A stretch of 23,418 nt of DNA from an uncultured Alphaproteobacteria bacterium (GCA_903933475.1 CAIZKE010000290.1:1-23418), one strand, 5' to 3'. Shown: positions 6,538 to 16,546, numbered from the stretch's first letter. Made by a program: numbers and translations. Notes: a model not told the origin generated them from the sequence alone.

Positions 6538-7896
6538 ATGCAGATCGTTGAGAAGTCGGTTGAAGGTCTGAGCCGTGTCTACGGCGTGACCGTTCCTGCG
6601 GCCCTTCTGGCCGAGAAGGTCGAGGCGCGGATCGCCGAGATCACGCCCACCCTCAACCTCAAGGGGTTCCGCCCGGGCAAGGTACCGACCGGGCATGTCC
6701 GCCGTTTGTTCGGCAAGTCCCTCATGAGCGAGATCGTCGAGCAGACCATCAACGAGACCACCCAGAAGGTGCTATCCGACAACAACCTGCGTCCTGCGGG
6801 CGAGCCCGACCTGCGTCCTGAAGGCGACATCCAGGACGTGGTCGAAGGCCGGTCAGACCTGGCGTACGAGATTGCTCTGGAAGTGATCCCCGAATTCGAA
6901 CCTGCCGACTTCTCGGAAATCTCGCTCAAGCGCCCCATCTATGAGCCGACTGAAGAAGAAGTCGGCGAGGCTTTGGCCGAGCTGGCTGAGTCCAGCAAGA
7001 CCTACCAGCCGCGCAAGGGAAAGACGGTCAAGTCCAAGGATGGCGACCAGCTCCTGATTGACTTCCTTGGCCGGGTGGACGGCGAGGCCTTCGAGGGCGG
7101 CGGGGCGGAAGACGCCACCCTGACCCTCGGCTCCGGCCAGTTCATTCCCGGTTTCGAGGAGCAGCTCGTCGGCGCCAAGCCTGGAGACGAGGTCCTGGTC
7201 AAGGTGACCTTCCCCGCCGAGTATCAGGCCGCTCAGCTCGCCGGAAAGGACGCCGAGTTCACCGTCCAGGTCAAGGAAGTCCGGGCTCCGATGGCGAGCA
7301 AGGTGGACGACGCGTTGGCCGAGCGCCTGGGCATCGAGAACCTTGAGAAGCTCAAGGAACTGCTCCGCTCCAACCTGCAGTCGCAGTTTGCGGGCGCCAC
7401 ACGCTTCAAGCTGAAGCGGGCCCTGCTCGATATCCTCGACGAGAGGCACGACTTCCTCCTCCCACCCCGTATGGTCGAGGCCGAGTTCTCCCAGATTTGG
7501 GAACAGGTCCAGCAGGACAAGACGGCTGGCGGCCTGCCACCCGAGGACGCGGACAAGTCCGATGCCCAGCTTGAGGTCGAGTACCGCAAGATCGCCGAGC
7601 GCCGGGTGCGCCTGGGCCTGGTCCTCGCCGAGGTCGGACGGATCAACAACGTCCAGGTGACCGAGCAGGAGCTCGCAGAGGCCATGCGGGCCGAGGCCAT
7701 GCGCTATGGGGCCCAGGCCCAGCAGATCTTCGATTTCCTGCGCCAGAATCCTTCGGCCCAATCCCAGATCCGGGCTCCAATCTTCGAGGAGAAGGTGGTC
7801 GACCTGATCGTGTCCAGGGCCAAGGTCGAGGACGAGAAGGTTTCCAAGGAAGATCTGCTCAGGGAAGACGACATGCCTGCGGCCTACAAGGCCTAG
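6538..7896 (+). CDS. tig: Trigger factor, ribosome-associated chaperone
   Basis: Trigger factor binds the ribosome near the exit tunnel and shields nascent chains. The N-terminal domain begins MQIVEKSVEGLSRVYGVTVP and contains the ribosome-binding signature GFRPGKVP. A central FKBP-type prolyl isomerase domain (about residues 160-245, with GDQLLIDFLGRVDGEAFEGG) follows, then the helical C-terminal chaperone arms and a charged tail. The length of about 452 residues is normal. An ATG at 6532 would add two residues (MS); I prefer 6538 because it matches the usual alphaproteobacterial N-terminus. No strong Shine-Dalgarno is visible for either. It heads the protein quality-control block; clpP follows after 107 bases with its own promoter candidate. 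Confidence 0.97.
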   Translation: MQIVEKSVEGLSRVYGVTVPAALLAEKVEARIAEITPTLNLKGFRPGKVPTGHVRRLFGKSLMSEIVEQTINETTQKVLSDNNLRPAGEPDLRPEGDIQDVVEGRSDLAYEIALEVIPEFEPADFSEISLKRPIYEPTEEEVGEALAELAESSKTYQPRKGKTVKSKDGDQLLIDFLGRVDGEAFEGGGAEDATLTLGSGQFIPGFEEQLVGAKPGDEVLVKVTFPAEYQAAQLAGKDAEFTVQVKEVRAPMASKVDDALAERLGIENLEKLKELLRSNLQSQFAGATRFKLKRALLDILDERHDFLLPPRMVEAEFSQIWEQVQQDKTAGGLPPEDADKSDAQLEVEYRKIAERRVRLGLVLAEVGRINNVQVTEQELAEAMRAEAMRYGAQAQQIFDFLRQNPSAQSQIRAPIFEEKVVDLIVSRAKVEDEKVSKEDLLREDDMPAAYKA

Positions 7897-7920
7897 GCAC
7901 GGTCATTTCAGGTCGTGGCC

Positions 7921-7949
7921 TTGCCATGGCCCTGTCGAAACGCGATATC
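7921..7949 (+). promoter_or_regulatory. Candidate housekeeping promoter for clpP
   Basis: TTGCCAT (7921-7927) and GCGATATC (7942-7949) are separated by 14 bases. The second box matches seven of eight positions of the Caulobacter -10 consensus GCtANAWC; the first matches TTGaCgS at four of seven. The clpP start is about 55 bases downstream. This consensus is from memory and the site is untested. Confidence 0.4.
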
Positions 7950-8003
7950 GAAGGCGAGCGCTTCCGCTGAGGGGGTGCCGCTTCAGCCTCAAGGTGCAAG
8001 CCA

Positions 8004-8618
8004 ATGCCGGATATGGTGACGACTGCCCTCAACCTTGTTCCCATGGTGGTCGAGCAGACCAGCCGGGGCGAGCGCGCCTTCGACATCTTTTCCAGGCTCC
8101 TGAAGGAGCGGGTGATCTTCGTGTCGGGTCCGGTCGAGGACGGCATGGCCGCCCTGGTCTGCGCCCAGCTTCTCTACCTTGAGGCTGAGAACCCCAAGAA
8201 AGAGATCCAGATGTACATCAATTCCCCGGGTGGAGTGGTGTCGTCAGGCCTCGCGATCTACGACACCATGCAGTATATCCGGAGCCCCGTGGCGACCCTG
8301 TGCATGGGCTATGCCGCCTCCATGGGCTCCTTTCTCCTTGCAGCCGGGGCACCTGGACGCCGGATCAGCCTGCCGAACGCCCGCATCATGGTTCACCAGC
8401 CTTCGGGCGGTTATTCCGGCAAGGCGTCTGACATCGAGCGGCACGCCGAGGACATCCTCAAGATCAAGAAGCGGCTCAACGAGCTTTACGCCAAGCATAC
8501 CGGCCGGACATACACGGAGGTCGAGGATATGCTGGATGCAGACACCTTCATGACCCCCGAGGAGGCTCGCGACTGGGGTCTCGTGGACGAGGTCCAGGAA
8601 AACCGGGGCGACGACTGA
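8004..8618 (+). CDS. clpP: ATP-dependent Clp protease proteolytic subunit ClpP
   Basis: The 204-residue serine peptidase has the standard ClpP layout. Catalytic Ser106 sits in MGYAASMGSF, His131 in MVHQPSGG and Asp180 in MLDADTFMTPEEA; the oxyanion-loop region SPGGVVSSG is also present. The ATG at 8004 follows AAGGTG by seven bases; the ATG at 8013 is a less likely alternative. ClpP forms a tetradecamer and, with ClpX, degrades regulators. In Caulobacter, ClpXP is essential and removes CtrA at the G1-S transition. clpX is not adjacent: an opposite-strand phosphatase gene separates them. A promoter candidate lies at 7921-7949. Confidence 0.97.
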   Translation: MPDMVTTALNLVPMVVEQTSRGERAFDIFSRLLKERVIFVSGPVEDGMAALVCAQLLYLEAENPKKEIQMYINSPGGVVSSGLAIYDTMQYIRSPVATLCMGYAASMGSFLLAAGAPGRRISLPNARIMVHQPSGGYSGKASDIERHAEDILKIKKRLNELYAKHTGRTYTEVEDMLDADTFMTPEEARDWGLVDEVQENRGDD

Positions 8619-8637
8619 CGCCACCCCCGGGCGGGGA

Positions 8638-8654
8638 TCAGGGACTCTCCCTGA
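8638..8654. terminator. Small perfect hairpin at the clpP/cicA convergent junction
   Basis: TCAGGGA and TCCCTGA form a 7-bp perfect stem with a CTC loop. It begins exactly at the cicA stop codon and lies 20 bases after the clpP stop. No T-run follows on either strand. It may protect or end both transcripts, but could also be a by-product of cicA coding sequence (its last five codons). Confidence 0.3.
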
Positions 8655-9312
8655 ACTCGCGGAAGCCGGCATGGACGGCTATCGCCAGCATCTCCCGGTC
8701 CCCAGCCGTGTCGCCATAGGCTGCGGTCAGCCGTACATCCTCTCCGAAGGTCTCCCTCAGGCGGCGCACCTTTTCAGGGCCTCGGCAGTTCGCACCGTCC
8801 AGGTCCCCGGTGAGGCGTCCTTCAGCGTCGAAGGCCAGCCGCGTGCCCAGGAGGTGGTCTGCGCCCAGGCCGCGGGCGAAGGGTGCGACGAGGCACTCCG
8901 GAGAGGCGGTGACGATGACCAGGGTCGCCCCCCGCGAGCGCCAGTAGCGCCAGGAATTCAGTGCGTCCGGCCGCAGGAGGCTGCGGGAACGGGCCTCAGC
9001 GTAGGCGCGGGCGCGCGCTTCCAGGTCATGCAGGGGCGTGCCGGCAAGGAACCGCCGGGCAGCGGCGCCCTTGAGGAGTCCCCGATCCCGCTTCGCCAGG
9101 TACCGGACGGCATCTGGCGCAAGCGCCACCAGGCCGCGCAGCCAGGCCAGGGCTCCCGCATTCCAGGACAGAAAGTCCGTGAAGCTGTCCCGCACCGTCA
9201 GTGTGCCGTCGAAGTCGAAGGCCACGATCCCAACCGGGCGCGAGGGATCATCAGCCAGATCTTCATCCGGATTCACCGCGGACTGGAGCAGGCTTTCTGG
9301 GGAGACGGGCAC
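8638..9312 (-). CDS. cicA: HAD-superfamily (IB) phosphatase, CicA-like
   Basis: The 224-residue protein has the HAD motifs: DFDGTLT (nucleophile Asp33 and acid Asp35), VTAS (motif II), a Lys-containing segment after CRGPEKVRR (motif III) and GDTAGDREML (motif IV). The helical cap between motifs I and II is that of the HAD-IB (SerB-like) group, so a small phosphoester substrate is likely. From memory, Caulobacter crescentus carries a gene called cicA, opposite in strand, between clpP and clpX, and this gene matches it in position and family. The start is taken as GTG at 9312 with GAGGA 13 bases upstream; a GTG at 9276 is an alternative, and the N-terminal 26 residues are unconserved-looking. 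It converges on clpP with a 19-base gap. Confidence 0.8.
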   Translation of the reverse strand: MPVSPESLLQSAVNPDEDLADDPSRPVGIVAFDFDGTLTVRDSFTDFLSWNAGALAWLRGLVALAPDAVRYLAKRDRGLLKGAAARRFLAGTPLHDLEARARAYAEARSRSLLRPDALNSWRYWRSRGATLVIVTASPECLVAPFARGLGADHLLGTRLAFDAEGRLTGDLDGANCRGPEKVRRLRETFGEDVRLTAAYGDTAGDREMLAIAVHAGFREFRESP

Positions 9313-9371
9313 GGTCCGGCCGGGATCCTCTGCAATTCATCCGAAGGGGCCGAACTGCGAGGATTCGCCCC

Positions 9372-9401
9372 ATGACGACAATGCCACAGGTTTGCGATAT
9401 A
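9372..9401 (+). promoter_or_regulatory. Weak promoter candidate for clpX
   Basis: ATGACGA (9372-9378) and GCGATATA (9394-9401) lie 15 bases apart. They match the Caulobacter TTGaCgS and GCtANAWC boxes at five of seven and six of eight positions. The leader to clpX would be about 150 bases. The site lies in the 246-base region divergent from cicA. The spacing is one base longer than usual, so this is tentative. Confidence 0.25.
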
Positions 9402-9558
9402 GGCTCCGCGTACGGACCTCGGACTTGTCGCTTGGGCCGGCATGGGGGACTGTCAAGACTTCGGCAACCCGTCACCGGTAGGCTGAATCGGGTCTTAACG
9501 GTTTACCCGGGGTTCGGCGGTGCGTCGTCAGGTCGCCCGTCGAAGGAGTGAGAAACGC

Positions 9559-10821
9559 ATGACCAAGGCCGCCGGCGGGGATTCGAAGAGCACCCTCTAT
9601 TGCTCTTTCTGCGGTAAGAGCCAGCATGAGGTCCGCAAGTTGATTGCGGGCCCGACCGTGTTCATCTGTGATGAATGCGTCGAGCTCTGCATGGATATCA
9701 TCCGCGAAGAGCACAAGATTTCTTTTGTGAAATCAAAAGATGGCGTGCCGACTCCCAAGGAGATCCGCGAAGTCCTCGACGACTACGTGATCGGCCAGGA
9801 CCACGCCAAAAAGGTTCTCTCTGTCGCGGTCCACAACCACTACAAGCGCCTCAACCACGCCTCAAAGAACAACGATGTCGAGCTTGGCAAGGCCAACATC
9901 CTGCTCATCGGTCCTACCGGTACGGGCAAGACCCTGTTGGCCCAGACCCTGGCCAGAATCATCGACGTGCCCTTCACCGTCGCCGATGCGACGACCCTGA
10001 CCGAGGCCGGCTATGTCGGTGAGGATGTCGAGAATATTATCCTCAAGCTGCTTCAGGCTGCGGATTACAATGTCGAACGGGCCCAGCGCGGCATCGTTTA
10101 CATTGACGAGGTCGACAAGATCAGCCGCAAGTCGGACAACCCCTCCATCACCCGGGACGTGTCCGGCGAGGGCGTCCAGCAGGCCCTCCTGAAGATCATG
10201 GAAGGCACGGTCGCCTCCGTCCCGCCCCAGGGGGGACGTAAGCACCCCCAGCAGGAATTCCTGCAGGTGGATACAACCAACATCCTGTTCATCTGCGGCG
10301 GTGCCTTCGCGGGCCTCGACAAGATCATCTCGGCGCGCGGGCAGGGCACTTCCATCGGCTTCGGTGCCCGGGTCTCCGATCCGGACGATCGCCGGACTGG
10401 CGAAATCTTCCGCCAGGTCGAGCCCGACGATCTGCTGAAGTTCGGTCTGATCCCGGAATTCATTGGGCGCCTGCCGGTCCTGGCCACCCTCGATGACCTG
10501 GATGAGAAGACCCTGATCAAGATCCTGACCGAGCCCAAGAATGCCTTCGTGAAGCAGTACCAGCGCCTGTTCGACATGGAGAACGTCGGCCTGACCTTCA
10601 CCGATGACGCCCTGGCGTCGGTGGCCCGGAAGGCGATCTCCCGCAAGACCGGCGCCCGGGGCCTGCGCTCCATCCTCGAAAGCATACTGCTCGACACCAT
10701 GTACGAGCTTCCCACCTGGGAAGGTGTCGAGGAGGTCGTGGTCAACGCCGAGGTGGTTGAGGGCCGGTCCCAGCCCCTGGTGATTTACGCCGAGCGCCGC
10801 GACAAGGGCGGCGCGGCCTGA
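9559..10821 (+). CDS. clpX: ClpX, AAA+ unfoldase of the ClpXP protease
   Basis: The 420-residue protein starts at the ATG at 9559, with AAGGAG ten bases upstream; the frame extends to 9520 without support. Its N-terminal zinc-binding domain has Cys15, Cys18, Cys37 and Cys40. The AAA+ module follows, with Walker A GPTGTGKT (118-125), pore-loop GYVGE, Walker B IVYIDEVDKI (Asp183/Glu184) and sensor-2 region KTGARGLRS. Length and sequence are typical. It unfolds tagged or adaptor-delivered substrates and feeds them to ClpP. It is separated from clpP by the CicA-like gene, so the two are transcribed independently. Its TGA stop directly abuts the stop of the convergent solute-binding protein gene. 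Confidence 0.98.
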   Translation: MTKAAGGDSKSTLYCSFCGKSQHEVRKLIAGPTVFICDECVELCMDIIREEHKISFVKSKDGVPTPKEIREVLDDYVIGQDHAKKVLSVAVHNHYKRLNHASKNNDVELGKANILLIGPTGTGKTLLAQTLARIIDVPFTVADATTLTEAGYVGEDVENIILKLLQAADYNVERAQRGIVYIDEVDKISRKSDNPSITRDVSGEGVQQALLKIMEGTVASVPPQGGRKHPQQEFLQVDTTNILFICGGAFAGLDKIISARGQGTSIGFGARVSDPDDRRTGEIFRQVEPDDLLKFGLIPEFIGRLPVLATLDDLDEKTLIKILTEPKNAFVKQYQRLFDMENVGLTFTDDALASVARKAISRKTGARGLRSILESILLDTMYELPTWEGVEEVVVNAEVVEGRSQPLVIYAERRDKGGAA

Positions 10822-11622
10822 TCACTTGGGAGGGGTGAGCGGCTTCACCCGCGCCATCCAGTCCAGACCCTTAAGCCAGTAGGCCTCGGTCGAGGTCAGG
10901 AAGCCGTCACGCTTCCGCGCCGAGATCCACCCGTTCAGGAAGTTGAGCATGTTGGTGTCGCCCTTGCGCAGGGCGAAGGCGTCGGCCGTGCGTCCCAGGG
11001 GGTCTCCTGAGGCGATGACATAGCGCTGGGGCGCAGAAGACGCCACTGTCAGGGTCGGGACCGGCTCCTTGAAGGCGAGGGCGTTCACAGCGCCATCATC
11101 CAGGGCGCGCTGAGCCCCAGCCAGGTCGACAAACTCGCGGAAGGTGGCCTGGGGCAGGGCGAGACGGGCGAGGTCAGCGGCCAGGGTTCCTGTGACGATC
11201 CCGATCGCGGTGTCCGGAACATTCAGCTGGCCCGACTGGATAGGGGCCTTGGAGCTGGCGACCACCCGGATTTCGGATTCGGCGTAGGGGTTGGTCATCC
11301 ACACCTTGAGGAGCTTGTCCGGGGCGACGGCCAGGGCCGCGGCCGCAAGATCGCACTCGCCTGCATTCAGCCGGTCCAGGACATCGCTCATCGGGACGAC
11401 CTTGAGCTCCAGGACCAGGCCCGCGTCGCTCGCCAGGCGCGAGACGATATCGATCTCATGGCCGATGTGTTCGCCGCTGGAGGAGCGGAAAACAAAGGGC
11501 GGCGCCTCGGCGGTGCACACCCTCAGTGTCCCACGGCCAAGGGCGTCCTCCAGCGCTCCCGCTGTCGCCGGCGTCACCGCCAATGCCGAAGCCAAAATCA
11601 AGCCTGAGAGATTCGCCTTCAT
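10822..11622 (-). CDS. Periplasmic solute-binding protein, family 3-like, orphan
   Basis: The 266-residue protein has a signal peptide (about residues 1-22, ending ATAGA). The mature part is a type II periplasmic binding fold: GTLRVCTAEAPPFVF, GHEIDIVSRLA, LNAGECDLAAAAL, and the domain-crossing region IGIVTGTLAADLARLA. These resemble amino-acid-type ABC binding proteins. The ATG at 11622 has a GAGGAGGG ribosome site. No permease or ATPase is nearby, so it may serve a remote transporter, act as a sensor or have another periplasmic role. The ligand cannot be predicted. It is divergent from the DUF3011 gene and its stop abuts clpX (TGATCA). Confidence 0.85.
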   Translation of the reverse strand: MKANLSGLILASALAVTPATAGALEDALGRGTLRVCTAEAPPFVFRSSSGEHIGHEIDIVSRLASDAGLVLELKVVPMSDVLDRLNAGECDLAAAALAVAPDKLLKVWMTNPYAESEIRVVASSKAPIQSGQLNVPDTAIGIVTGTLAADLARLALPQATFREFVDLAGAQRALDDGAVNALAFKEPVPTLTVASSAPQRYVIASGDPLGRTADAFALRKGDTNMLNFLNGWISARKRDGFLTSTEAYWLKGLDWMARVKPLTPPK

Positions 11623-11717
11623 GTCACCCTCCTCTTATCCTGCAGTCAGCTTGCATTCAGCTTGCCGCCAGCACAACCACCTGACTAGATTGATGAAGCC
11701 CGAGCAAGGAGACTCCC

Positions 11718-12404
11718 ATGCGTCCGATCCTGGTCCTCGCCGCTGCGGCCACCACGGTGGTCGGGGTAGCTCCCCCGGTTTCCGCCAGGGCGGACTCCTA
11801 TGTCACCTGTTCATCCCAGAACTACCAGCGGAACTGGTGTCCGGTGAACTCGAGCGGTCGCGCCTATATCGATCGCCAGTACTCCGACGGACGGGGTCCC
11901 TGCACGGAAGGCTCGACCTGGGGACAGGACCGCCGGGGCATCTGGGTCGATCGCGGGTGCCGCGCCCGGTTTAGGGTCCAGGACCGATACGGTCAGTACC
12001 CGAACCCAGGCTATCCCGACCAGGGTTACTACCCAAACAACAGCCAAAAGAAGGACGACACCGGTGCCCTCATTGGCGGCCTGTTGATCGGCGGGCTTCT
12101 GGTCGGGGCCATGGCCGCCGCCGCGAATGAGAACAATGCCTCCAAGCCGCCTTCGGGATCCGGCAGTTCGGCTGGGGCGTCGGGGTCCGGAATCGCCGTC
12201 GAGGCCTGCCGCGCCGAGGCCGTTACCGAGGTGTCGCGTTACGGGCAGCGCCCCCGTATCGACCGTATCACCACCACCTCGGCGTCCTCCGGAGGCTGGA
12301 ATGTGCAGGGCTACGTTTCTGTCGACGCGGGTCCCAAGGCGGTCTCCTATGCCTTCACCTGTCGCTACGACAACGGCTCGGCGCGGATTACCAAGCTGAA
12401 CTGA
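11718..12404 (+). CDS. Secreted DUF3011-domain protein
   Basis: The 228-residue protein has a signal peptide (about 1-25, ending SARA). A Cys-rich domain (about 28-85) follows, with VTCSSQNYQRNWCPVNS, GPCTEGSTWGQD and GIWVDRGCRARF, the pattern of DUF3011. After a Tyr/Pro/Asn-rich linker comes a Gly-rich hydrophobic stretch (about 115-138), a Gly/Ser linker and a C-terminal domain with a probable Cys pair (EACRAEA and FTCRYD). The hydrophobic stretch could be a membrane anchor. Function is unknown; the envelope location is inferred from the signal peptide. The ATG at 11718 follows AAGGAG by six bases. A terminator candidate follows immediately. Confidence 0.82.
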   Translation: MRPILVLAAAATTVVGVAPPVSARADSYVTCSSQNYQRNWCPVNSSGRAYIDRQYSDGRGPCTEGSTWGQDRRGIWVDRGCRARFRVQDRYGQYPNPGYPDQGYYPNNSQKKDDTGALIGGLLIGGLLVGAMAAAANENNASKPPSGSGSSAGASGSGIAVEACRAEAVTEVSRYGQRPRIDRITTTSASSGGWNVQGYVSVDAGPKAVSYAFTCRYDNGSARITKLN

Positions 12405-12427
12405 CCGGGCTCGGCGCTCGGCCTTTT
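12405..12427 (+). terminator. Putative intrinsic terminator after the DUF3011 gene
   Basis: CCGGGC (12405-12410) pairs with GCTCGG (12416-12421), with one G-U wobble, around a five-base TCGGC loop. CC and four T follow. It starts right after the TGA stop. The short stem and T-run make it moderate. Confidence 0.45.
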
Positions 12428-12460
12428 CACGGGTTGTCCACGGCTGTCTGCCGCCGGCGG

Positions 12461-12490
12461 CTTGAACCCGCCCGGCGACGCGCCACATTA
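12461..12490 (+). promoter_or_regulatory. Candidate heat-shock (sigma-32) promoter of lon
   Basis: CTTGAA (12461-12466) is a full sigma-32 -35 core. After 16 bases, CCACATTA (12483-12490) resembles the CCCCATnT -10 box at five of seven informative positions. It lies about 88 bases before the lon start. lon is heat-shock controlled in many proteobacteria, which supports but does not prove this site. Confidence 0.5.
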
Positions 12491-12577
12491 TTCCCTGAGC
12501 CGCCCGCCCTGGCGATCGTCGCAGGGGGACGCAGCCGTCCCTGCTCATCAGAGGGGGCCGGATAGGAGTAAGTGACT

Positions 12578-14980
<2,403 letters not shown>

Positions 14981-14989
14981 CCCTCGTGT

Positions 14990-15018
14990 CCCCGGCGGTG
15001 TTTGACACGCCGCCGGGG
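14990..15018 (+). terminator. Strong hairpin after lon, without an adjacent U-tract
   Basis: Bases 14990-15001 pair with 15007-15018 around a TTGAC loop, giving a 12-bp stem (CCCCGGCGGTGT on the left) with one G-U wobble. It begins nine bases after the lon stop. No T-run follows directly; a T-rich stretch lies only at 15055-15065. It is likely a 3' end or processing structure between lon and hup. Confidence 0.6.
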
Positions 15019-15108
15019 CTGGTCATGATGCGTGGCAATGGCTTCGCCCGGGCGTGTTTTTGTTTGAGGCGATGCTCGAAACAACGACACCCGGGGGGGT
15101 TGCGCCTT

Positions 15109-15381
15109 ATGAACAAGACCGAGTTGATCGCTGCTGTCTCTCAAACCGCGGGCCTGGCTGCGCCAGACGTCCGCAGGGTTCTGGACGCTCTTCTCGACAC
15201 CGTTTCCTCTGCCCTGCGGGATGGCGCGGAAGTCAGGCTGGTCGGTTTCGGGACCTTTTCCAGGCTCTACAGGCCGGCGGGCCTGGCCCGGAACCCGCGA
15301 ACAGGGGAGGCGGTCCGGCGTCCGGCCATGCATACGGCGCGCTTCCGGGCCGGCGACGGCCTGAAGCGAAGTCTGAATTGA
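15109..15381 (+). CDS. hup: HU-family nucleoid DNA-binding protein
   Basis: The 90-residue protein begins MNKTELIAAVSQTAGL and carries the HU hallmarks GFGTF and RNPRTGE before the DNA-binding beta-arm, ending in GDGLKRSLN. HU dimers bend DNA and compact the nucleoid. The beta-arm is richer in Arg (AVRRPAMHTARFRAG) than that of E. coli HU, and the usual Lys-rich AAK-type stretch is replaced. The position downstream of lon is the same as in other proteobacteria. The ribosome site appears to be a run of seven G at 15093-15099. IHF is less likely, because the length and N-terminus fit HU. Confidence 0.93.
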   Translation: MNKTELIAAVSQTAGLAAPDVRRVLDALLDTVSSALRDGAEVRLVGFGTFSRLYRPAGLARNPRTGEAVRRPAMHTARFRAGDGLKRSLN

Positions 15382-15456
15382 GAGCGTCCGGAACCGCCTG
15401 CCGGATTTCCCATCGGCGCGAAGAGCGGTAGACAGTCCCACGCCTGCGGGCGGGAG

Positions 15457-15533
15457 GGGCGGCTAGCTCAGCGGGTAAGAGCACCTGGTTTACACCCAGG
15501 GGGTCGGGGGTTCGAACCCCTCGCCGCCCACCA
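15457..15533 (+). tRNA. tRNA-Val, anticodon UAC
   Basis: The cloverleaf is complete. The acceptor GGGCGGC (15457-15463) pairs with GCCGCCC (15523-15529). The D-arm begins TAGCTCAGC, and the anticodon stem CCTGG/CCAGG (15484-15488/15496-15500) encloses TTTACAC with anticodon TAC. The T-arm loop is TTCGAAC. A discriminator A and an encoded CCA close the gene. An AKR gene starts only 15 bases after its 3' end. Confidence 0.97.
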
Positions 15534-15548
15534 TTCCCGGAGCCGACC

Positions 15549-16463
15549 ATGCAGAAGCGTCCGCTCGGCCGCACCGGCCTGCAGGTCTCAGGGATCGGGT
15601 TCGGCGCTGCCTCCTTCTGGGGCCATCCCGCCTTCCATGAGGCCGAGGCCCTGTCCCTGGTCCACCGCGCCCTGGAGCTGGGGGTCACCCTCTTCGACAC
15701 CGGCCCGGCCTATTCCCGGGGACAGGCCGAGGCCCGGCTCGGCCGCGCCCTGGCGGGACGGGACCTGTCCGACCTCGTCATCGCCACCAAGGCGGGTACG
15801 ACCTTTGCGCGGGGGCGGGTGCGCCGCGACATGTCCCTGCCGGCCATAGAGGCGAGCCTGGTGGAAAGCCTCCGTCGACTGGGGCTGGACGTCCTCCCGC
15901 TTGTCCACCTCCACGGCCCGGCCGCCAGCGAACTGACCTCTGATTTCCTTGGCGGTCTCGGGCGCATGAGGGACCGGGGACTGTTCCAGCATCTTGGCGT
16001 CAACAGCTTCGACCCGACCGTCATTGACGCCGCCCTGGCCCTGCCACAGATCGACACCGTCATGGTCGATATCAATGTCCTCCGGCCTGAGCGCATTCCG
16101 CTGGCCGCCCGGGCGGCGGCGGCGGGGAAGGGGGTGCTCGCGGGCATGCCCCTGGCCATGGGGCACACGGCGCCCCGCGCCTGGAGGAATCTGGGCCTGC
16201 GGGACGCCTGGTACCTGGCCCGGGCCCTGAAGAGCCATCGCGCCGACATGGCCGCCGGTCGCCGGTTCCGCTTCCTTCATGGCCGGTCCAACATCTCCGG
16301 CGCCCAGGCGGCCCTGGCCTGGGCCCTGGGCGTCCCAGGGGTGTCCGCCGCCGTGGTCGGGACCACCCGTCTCGCCCACCTCGAGGACGCTGCCGCCGCC
16401 CCGGGCCTGGCCCTGCCCGCAGAGCTTGCGGCGCTTATCGCCGAGGCTCAGACCCGCTCCTGA
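15549..16463 (+). CDS. Aldo/keto reductase
   Basis: The 304-residue TIM-barrel oxidoreductase begins MQKRPLGRTGLQVSGIGFG, typical of the family. The catalytic tetrad is visible: Asp50 and Tyr55 in FDTGPAYSRGQAEARLG, Lys81 in IATKAG, and His122 in LVHLHGP. The NADP-binding C-terminal part includes ALAWALGVPGVSAAVVGTTRLAHLED. It would reduce or oxidise a carbonyl/alcohol pair with NAD(P)H. The ATG at 15549 has GGAG six bases upstream and lies 15 bases from the tRNA-Val 3' end, so it may share the tRNA transcript. It is the first of four same-strand redox genes, 83 bases before the P450. A role in the same pathway is inferred from position only. Confidence 0.92.
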   Translation: MQKRPLGRTGLQVSGIGFGAASFWGHPAFHEAEALSLVHRALELGVTLFDTGPAYSRGQAEARLGRALAGRDLSDLVIATKAGTTFARGRVRRDMSLPAIEASLVESLRRLGLDVLPLVHLHGPAASELTSDFLGGLGRMRDRGLFQHLGVNSFDPTVIDAALALPQIDTVMVDINVLRPERIPLAARAAAAGKGVLAGMPLAMGHTAPRAWRNLGLRDAWYLARALKSHRADMAAGRRFRFLHGRSNISGAQAALAWALGVPGVSAAVVGTTRLAHLEDAAAAPGLALPAELAALIAEAQTRS

Positions 16464-16546
16464 GGACTAGCCTTGCCCGGCGCGGCGGAATGGGGTCTCC
16501 TGCTGGAAAGGGGCGGCGAAACGCCCTGGATCCAGGAGGAATTCCC

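Noticed and set aside
6211..6696. N-terminal extension of the porin frame to 600 residues
   Set aside because: The extension is Arg-rich, runs antisense to tig and removes the N-terminal signal peptide; the ATG at 6210 has both a ribosome site and a signal sequence.
9493..9507. Possible CtrA box (TTAA-N7-TTAA) upstream of clpX
   Set aside because: Only the first TTAA half is present; the base pattern seven bases later does not match.
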